Shown here one piece after another: positions 5,203-8,318 of a stretch of DNA of 8,318 bases (the stretch's first letter is position 1; every line of letters starts with the position of its first letter). The notes under the pieces were generated by a model. The model was given only the letters and a program-made list of their open reading frames with translations. It was not told the DNA's origin and did no database searches. The position numbers were made by a program, and so were the translations under genes. The stretch lies in NCBI GenBank assembly GCA_045639905.1, contig JAZUDZ010000037.1, positions 1 to 8,318 of the forward strand, written 5' to 3'. This DNA is from RGIG426 sp045639905 (GTDB lineage: Bacteria > Bacillota > Clostridia > Oscillospirales > Acutalibacteraceae).

Positions 5203-6568
5203 AGTTTTTCAAACTCTGCATCGGCGCAGGAATCCGTCCGCCACGACCGATAAAGGTGGCGGGAGACGATGTGTTAACCGCCATTACCGGGCCACCGCCA
5301 AGCAGGCCGCCGAAGTCCAGTTCCTCCCCGACGGTTTTTCCGATTGCCGGGATCAAACGAACCGCCGTCGTCTTGCTATTCACCATTCCGATGGCTGCTT
5401 CGTCGGCAATAATCGCGGAAATAACTTCCGGAGAAGTATCTCCCGGGACATTGATCATATCCAGTCCAACCGAACAAACGGCCGTCATGGCTTCCAGTTT
5501 TTCAATCTTCAAGGTTCCGGCTCTTGCCGCATCAATCATACCGGCATCTTCCGTTACCGGAATAAAAGCACCGGATAAACCTCCGACATGGGAAGAGGCC
5601 ATTACGCCGCCTTTTTTCACGGCGTCGTTCAGCATGGCAAGCGCTGCGGTCGTCCCGCATGCCCCACACTGTTCCAGGCCGATCTCCTCCAGGATATGCG
5701 CAACCGAGTCGCCCACGGCCGGAGTCGGAGCCAGGGACAGGTCGACAATACCAAACGGGACCTCCAAACGACGGGAAGCTTCCGTAGCAATCAGTTGTCC
5801 CATACGGGTAATTTTAAACGCCGTCCGTTTGATCATATCGGCTACAGCCGTCAGATTTTCGGCATCACCCATTTTGGCCAGAGCGGCACGCACCACCCCA
5901 GGACCGGACACACCGACGTTAATGACGGAATCCGGTTCTCCCGGGCCATGAAACGCACCGGCCATAAAGGGATTGTCCTCCGGAGCGTTGCAAAATACCA
6001 CAAGCTTGGCAGCGCCGATACACTGGCGGTCGGCCGTCAGTTCGGCACATTGTTTCACAACATGTCCCATACGTGCAACGGCATCCATGTTGATACCGGC
6101 CTTTGTGGAACCGATATTCACCGAAGCGCAAACATGCTCGGTTTCCGCCAAAGCCTGGGGAATGGCATCAATCAGTTCCGTGTCCCCGGGTGCAAAACCC
6201 TTTTGAACCAGGGCACTGAATCCTCCAAGGAAGTTTACCCCACAGGTGTTTGCCGCTTTTTCCAGCGTTTTTGCCAGTTTAAGCGCATCCCGGTCCTGGC
6301 AGGCTGCCAGCACCATGGCGGCTGGTGTAATGGAAATCCGTTTGTTGATAATCGGAATTCCGTACTCTTTTTCCATTTGTTCGCCGGTTTCCACCAGCTT
6401 ATGTGCTTTCCGAACGATTTTCTCGTAGACACGGTCGCACATGGCATTGACATCGGAGTCGCAGCAATCCAAAAGGGATATACCCATGGTAATGGTGCGG
6501 ATATCCAGATGCTCGTCCTGAATCATGGTAATCGTTTCCAGGATGTCTTTTGTATTTAACGTTCCCAT
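5201..6568 (-). CDS. PFL family protein (UPF0210/DUF711)
   Basis: This 455-residue protein matches the UPF0210 family along its whole length: the opening ILETITMIQDEHLDIRTITM, GIPIINKRISITP, GGFSALVQKG, the GSTKAGINMDAV segment, DNPFMAGAFHGPGEPD, VGVSGPGVV, FGIVDLSLAPTPAVGDSVA, GTTAALAMLNDAVKKGG and the closing GGRIPAPMQSLKN. The family has an alpha/beta fold with glycine-rich loops that suggest a phosphate- or nucleotide-containing ligand, but no reaction is established. No signal peptide is seen, so it is cytoplasmic. It starts 10 bp after the stop of the ACT-domain gene, with GAGGG overlapping that stop as its ribosome binding site, so the two form an operon and probably act together, the ACT protein perhaps as a ligand sensor. 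The length is normal and the gene appears intact. Confidence 0.95.
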   Translation of the reverse strand: MGTLNTKDILETITMIQDEHLDIRTITMGISLLDCCDSDVNAMCDRVYEKIVRKAHKLVETGEQMEKEYGIPIINKRISITPAAMVLAACQDRDALKLAKTLEKAANTCGVNFLGGFSALVQKGFAPGDTELIDAIPQALAETEHVCASVNIGSTKAGINMDAVARMGHVVKQCAELTADRQCIGAAKLVVFCNAPEDNPFMAGAFHGPGEPDSVINVGVSGPGVVRAALAKMGDAENLTAVADMIKRTAFKITRMGQLIATEASRRLEVPFGIVDLSLAPTPAVGDSVAHILEEIGLEQCGACGTTAALAMLNDAVKKGGVMASSHVGGLSGAFIPVTEDAGMIDAARAGTLKIEKLEAMTAVCSVGLDMINVPGDTSPEVISAIIADEAAIGMVNSKTTAVRLIPAIGKTVGEELDFGGLLGGGPVMAVNTSSPATFIGRGGRIPAPMQSLKN

Positions 6569-6578
6569 TCTTCAGCCC

Positions 6579-6848
6579 TCAAATCGTATGCATGGCGTTG
6601 AAGATGTCCTCGTGCATAACATGAATGGACAAACCCATTTCTTTGCCAATCGCTTCCATCTTATCGCCAAGTTCGGTAAGCGGAATGTCGCTTTCGGAAA
6701 TATCCACCAGCATGATCATGGCGAAAAACTCGCGCAAAACCGACTGGGTTACATCCACAACATTAATCTTATGTTCTGCGCAGGCATTCGTCACCTTTGC
6801 CAAAATGCCCACTTTGTCCTGTCCGATAACACTAATAATGGCGCGCAT
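6579..6848 (-). CDS. ACT domain-containing protein (UPF0237)
   Basis: This 89-residue protein consists of a single ACT domain. It opens with MRAIISVIGQDKVGILAKVT, followed by the second strand INVVDVTQSVLREFFAMIMLVDI, a second helix (LTELGDKMEAIGKEMG) and the last strand LSIHVMHEDIFNAM. ACT domains bind amino acids or other small ligands and usually act as dimers. Free-standing UPF0237 members have no proven ligand. The start has a strong AAGGAGG eight bases upstream. It is the promoter-proximal gene of the operon with the UPF0210 protein, a pairing common in Firmicutes and some other bacteria and archaea. Length and sequence look normal. Confidence 0.95.
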   Translation of the reverse strand: MRAIISVIGQDKVGILAKVTNACAEHKINVVDVTQSVLREFFAMIMLVDISESDIPLTELGDKMEAIGKEMGLSIHVMHEDIFNAMHTI

Positions 6849-6874
6849 ACCAACGCCTCCTTTTCATCTCAACT

Positions 6875-6902
6875 ATTTTACCATAATATTCATCTTTTGC
6901 AA
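6875..6902 (-). promoter_or_regulatory. Promoter of the ACT-UPF0210 operon
   Basis: On the - strand a -35 TTGCAA (6897-6902) and a -10 TAAAAT (6875-6880) are separated by 16 bp. They lie upstream of the AAGGAGG site and the start at 6848. The -35 box is 9 bp from the -35 of the divergent gene. Confidence 0.5.
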
Positions 6903-6911
6903 CCGAAATTC

Positions 6912-6940
6912 TTGCACTCTTAGACACTTCCCTATATAAT
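6912..6940 (+). promoter_or_regulatory. Promoter of the PHP hydrolase gene
   Basis: A -35 TTGCAC (6912-6917) and a perfect -10 TATAAT (6935-6940) have optimal 17-bp spacing, 24 bp before the start codon. The 5' leader is short, leaving room for little more than the ribosome binding site. Confidence 0.75.
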
Positions 6941-6964
6941 ATGGGCTGAAAGGCAGGGATTTCT

Positions 6965-7762
6965 ATGGCCACTTTTGATTTTCATATGCATACGGACTCC
7001 TCTCCCGACGGACATTTTTCCGCACTCCAAATGTGCGAATCCGCCATCGAAAAGGGTCTGACGCAAATCGCAATTACCGATCACTGCGATTTTCCGGATT
7101 GGATTACAGACGATTACGCAAACCGGGTAGAACGCTCCTGGCGGGAACAGACAAACGCTTTATCTGCCGTCGAGGGTCGCCTGTCCTTGTCCCGCGGTAT
7201 AGAAATCGGCTCTCCTTTGCTGGACCCGGCTTTGACCGACAAGGTTTTAAACGCCCATCCTTACGACTTTATTCTGGCCTCTCTGCATCAGCTTGGCCGT
7301 CACCCTGACTTTTACTATTTAAACTATTCCGAAATTGACATCTTAAAAACTTTAGACCAGTATTTTGACGGTCTTTTGGATATTGTGAACTGGGGTCGCT
7401 TTTCTTCCCTGTCTCACTTAACCTATCCTTTCCGGTATATCCCCGACGGACTTAGTCCAAAAGATTATTCCCGCTGGGATGACCAGATTGACGCCATTTT
7501 TAAAGGCCTCATTGAAAAAGGTCTTTCCATGGAAATCAACACATCCGGCATTCGCAAACGCATCGGCATTCCGTCTCCGGACCTGCCGCTGATTAAACGC
7601 TATCGGAAATGCGGCGGTGAAATGATTACCATCGGATCGGACGCTCACTATGCAGAGGATGTCGCCGCCAACATCGACGATGTGCTGGAACTGGCCCGTT
7701 CTGTCGGGTTCCGCTATGTGGCCGTATACAAAGATTTGAAACCGACTATGCTCCCCATCTAA
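6965..7762 (+). CDS. PHP-domain phosphoesterase, histidinol-phosphatase-like
   Basis: This 265-residue protein is a single PHP (polymerase and histidinol phosphatase) domain, a metal-dependent phosphoesterase barrel. All expected metal ligands can be seen: HMH at 7-9, D15, the TDHCDF motif with D39 and H40, E80 in GIEIG, H108 in ASLHQLG, H151 in LSHLTYPFRY, and D226 and H228 in GSDAHY. EINTSG (190-195) is also typical. The closest described group is HisK/HisJ-type histidinol-phosphate phosphatase, which removes phosphate from L-histidinol phosphate in histidine synthesis. No other his gene is nearby, so another small phosphate ester is equally possible. It is cytoplasmic and a single-gene transcript, with its own promoter upstream and a terminator at 7801-7833. 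The ribosome binding site is weak (AGGCAGGGA), but the start fits the family N-terminus. Confidence 0.92.
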   Translation: MATFDFHMHTDSSPDGHFSALQMCESAIEKGLTQIAITDHCDFPDWITDDYANRVERSWREQTNALSAVEGRLSLSRGIEIGSPLLDPALTDKVLNAHPYDFILASLHQLGRHPDFYYLNYSEIDILKTLDQYFDGLLDIVNWGRFSSLSHLTYPFRYIPDGLSPKDYSRWDDQIDAIFKGLIEKGLSMEINTSGIRKRIGIPSPDLPLIKRYRKCGGEMITIGSDAHYAEDVAANIDDVLELARSVGFRYVAVYKDLKPTMLPI

Positions 7763-7800
7763 TTACAAATTGTATAATAAAAACAAAATATACAAATAGT

Positions 7801-7833
7801 AAAACACGCCGAGATTGCTCCCGGCGTGTTTTT
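7801..7833. terminator. Bidirectional Rho-independent terminator
   Basis: AAAACACGCCG (7801-7811) and CGGCGTGTTTT (7822-7832) form an 11-bp perfect stem around a 10-nt loop, with T-runs on either strand. It lies between the convergent PHP gene (stop 7762) and the dockerin gene (stop 7884) and would serve both. Confidence 0.9.
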
Positions 7834-7883
7834 GATGCCTAACACTTGCAAGGTGAGAAATCATTTGGTTCCTCTTTTCCCTA

Positions 7884-8204
7884 TCAGGCACCGAGTTTTT
7901 CAATCATATTCGCTAAGTATTTCCGGATCATCAAGACGTCTTTCATATCGAGAGAGCCGTCTTCATTTGCATCGGCATTGCCCTTATTCAGTTCCTCTGT
8001 CATACCGGCCAAGAACTTTCGAAGGAGCAAAACGTCCTTCATGTCAACTTTCCCGTCGTCATTTGCATCGCCGAGAACTGCTGCAGACGAAAGCTTCAGA
8101 GTAATCAGCATGATCTGGAAATCGTCTACCGTTGCTCCCGGGCAGTCCGCGTAGTGGGACTGTAGGTTAATGGTCACGTGAACTACCCACCACTTAGTTA
8201 ACAC
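7884..8204 (-). CDS. Dockerin type I C-terminal fragment (5' part lost)
   Basis: The last 62 residues form a complete type I dockerin: two calcium-loop/helix repeats, DANDDGKVDMKD followed by VLLLRKFLAG, and DANEDGSLDMKD followed by VLMIRKYLAN. In each loop the calcium ligands D, N, D, D, D are present (residues 46, 48, 50, 54, 57 and 78, 80, 82, 86, 89 of the open frame). Dockerins anchor secreted enzymes or surface proteins to cohesins, usually at the C-terminus. The preceding stretch VTINLQSHYADCPGATVDDFQIML looks like the tail of a beta-rich secreted domain. The frame opens with a GTG at 8204, but its first residues (LTKWWVVH) fall in sequence that looks like the end of an IS200/IS605 element. 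There is no signal peptide or ribosome binding site. It is therefore probably the 3' remnant of a larger secreted protein gene cut by the insertion. Confidence 0.8.
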   Translation of the reverse strand: MLTKWWVVHVTINLQSHYADCPGATVDDFQIMLITLKLSSAAVLGDANDDGKVDMKDVLLLRKFLAGMTEELNKGNADANEDGSLDMKDVLMIRKYLANMIEKLGA

Positions 8205-8318
8205 TTGAAGTGGGGGCTTCTGGGAGCCATTTGGCTCCGTTTAAGAAGTTTGGTATTTAAGTTTCCACCTGATTTCAGGCCACCCTTATTCTTACAGGCG
8301 TGTCCACGTCGCCTCTAT
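8178..8318 (-). mobile_element. Probable right end of an IS200/IS605 (TnpB-type) element
   Basis: This highly structured, non-coding-looking stretch includes a perfect 6-bp hairpin GGAGCC-ATTT-GGCTCC (8223-8238) and a CCTGA/TCAGG hairpin (8268-8279). A compound hairpin at about 8185-8215 is built from CCACTT/AAGTGG with an inner AGT/ACT pair. It ends with GTGGGTAGTTCAC (reverse complement of 8178-8190). Subterminal hairpins and absence of inverted terminal repeats are the hallmark of IS200/IS605 ends, and in tnpB elements this zone also encodes the guide RNA scaffold. One - strand frame stays open from 8314 to a stop at 8198-8200 and ends in GGLKSGG...APRSPHFKC, somewhat like a TnpB tail. It is preceded by an in-frame TAG at 8315-8317, so I do not call a coding region. 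The assignment rests on structure and memory of such ends, not on a recognised protein. Confidence 0.45.

Noticed and set aside
5588..6559. Long + strand open frame of 323 codons opposite the UPF0210 gene
   Set aside because: It is an antisense shadow of a strongly conserved gene, without ribosome binding site or recognisable protein sequence.
8198..8314. C-terminal fragment of TnpB as a coding region
   Set aside because: An in-frame TAG precedes it at the window edge and no zinc-ribbon or catalytic motif is visible. It was kept only as part of the mobile-element call.

Overview
The window looks like a low-to-moderate GC Firmicute, most likely a gut or rumen clostridium (Oscillospiraceae- or Lachnospiraceae-like). 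The reasons are AGGAGG-type ribosome binding sites, sharp TTGnnn/TATAAT promoters, a type I dockerin module of the cellulosomal kind, the ACT/UPF0210 gene pair, and a tRNA-Pro(TGG) that carries its CCA in the gene. The species cannot be fixed from the sequence alone.

The left part, about 1-4990, is AT-rich accessory DNA. It is bracketed by the right-hand ends of two related, non-identical copies of an IS3-family insertion sequence in opposite orientation (1-164 and 4469-4946). Both ends carry the same arrangement: a TGTCYACTTTTGAAAAA motif that recurs exactly every 42 bp and finishes in a 23-nt terminal sequence. Between the ends lies a convergent three-gene module: an AAA_14/DUF4143 ATPase on the + strand (278-1636), and on the - strand a second, paralogous DUF4143 ATPase (4327-2966) followed by a protein of unknown function (2930-1899). 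Each side has its own good promoter, and the two sides share a bidirectional terminator (1861-1897). A 202-bp element with perfect 11-bp inverted ends (1644-1845) sits between the first ATPase and that terminator and looks like an insertion.

The middle, about 4950-5165, holds the broken end of the right IS transposase, two tandem terminators and tRNA-Pro(TGG) on the - strand. This is the border between accessory DNA and the chromosomal backbone.

The right part is backbone. An ACT-domain protein gene and a PFL/UPF0210 gene form a - strand operon (6848-5201). They are divergent from a PHP-family histidinol-phosphatase-like hydrolase (6965-7762, + strand), and the two promoters lie back to back. 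A bidirectional terminator at 7801-7833 separates the hydrolase from a dockerin-bearing C-terminal gene fragment (- strand, stop at 7884). The upstream part of that fragment is cut by what appears to be the structured right end of an IS200/IS605 (TnpB-type) element running off the window edge.

The most interesting items are the two-ATPase-plus-unknown cargo between inverted IS ends, the exact 42-bp subterminal repeats of the IS, the 202-bp inverted-repeat element, and the dockerin gene cut by an IS605-like end.
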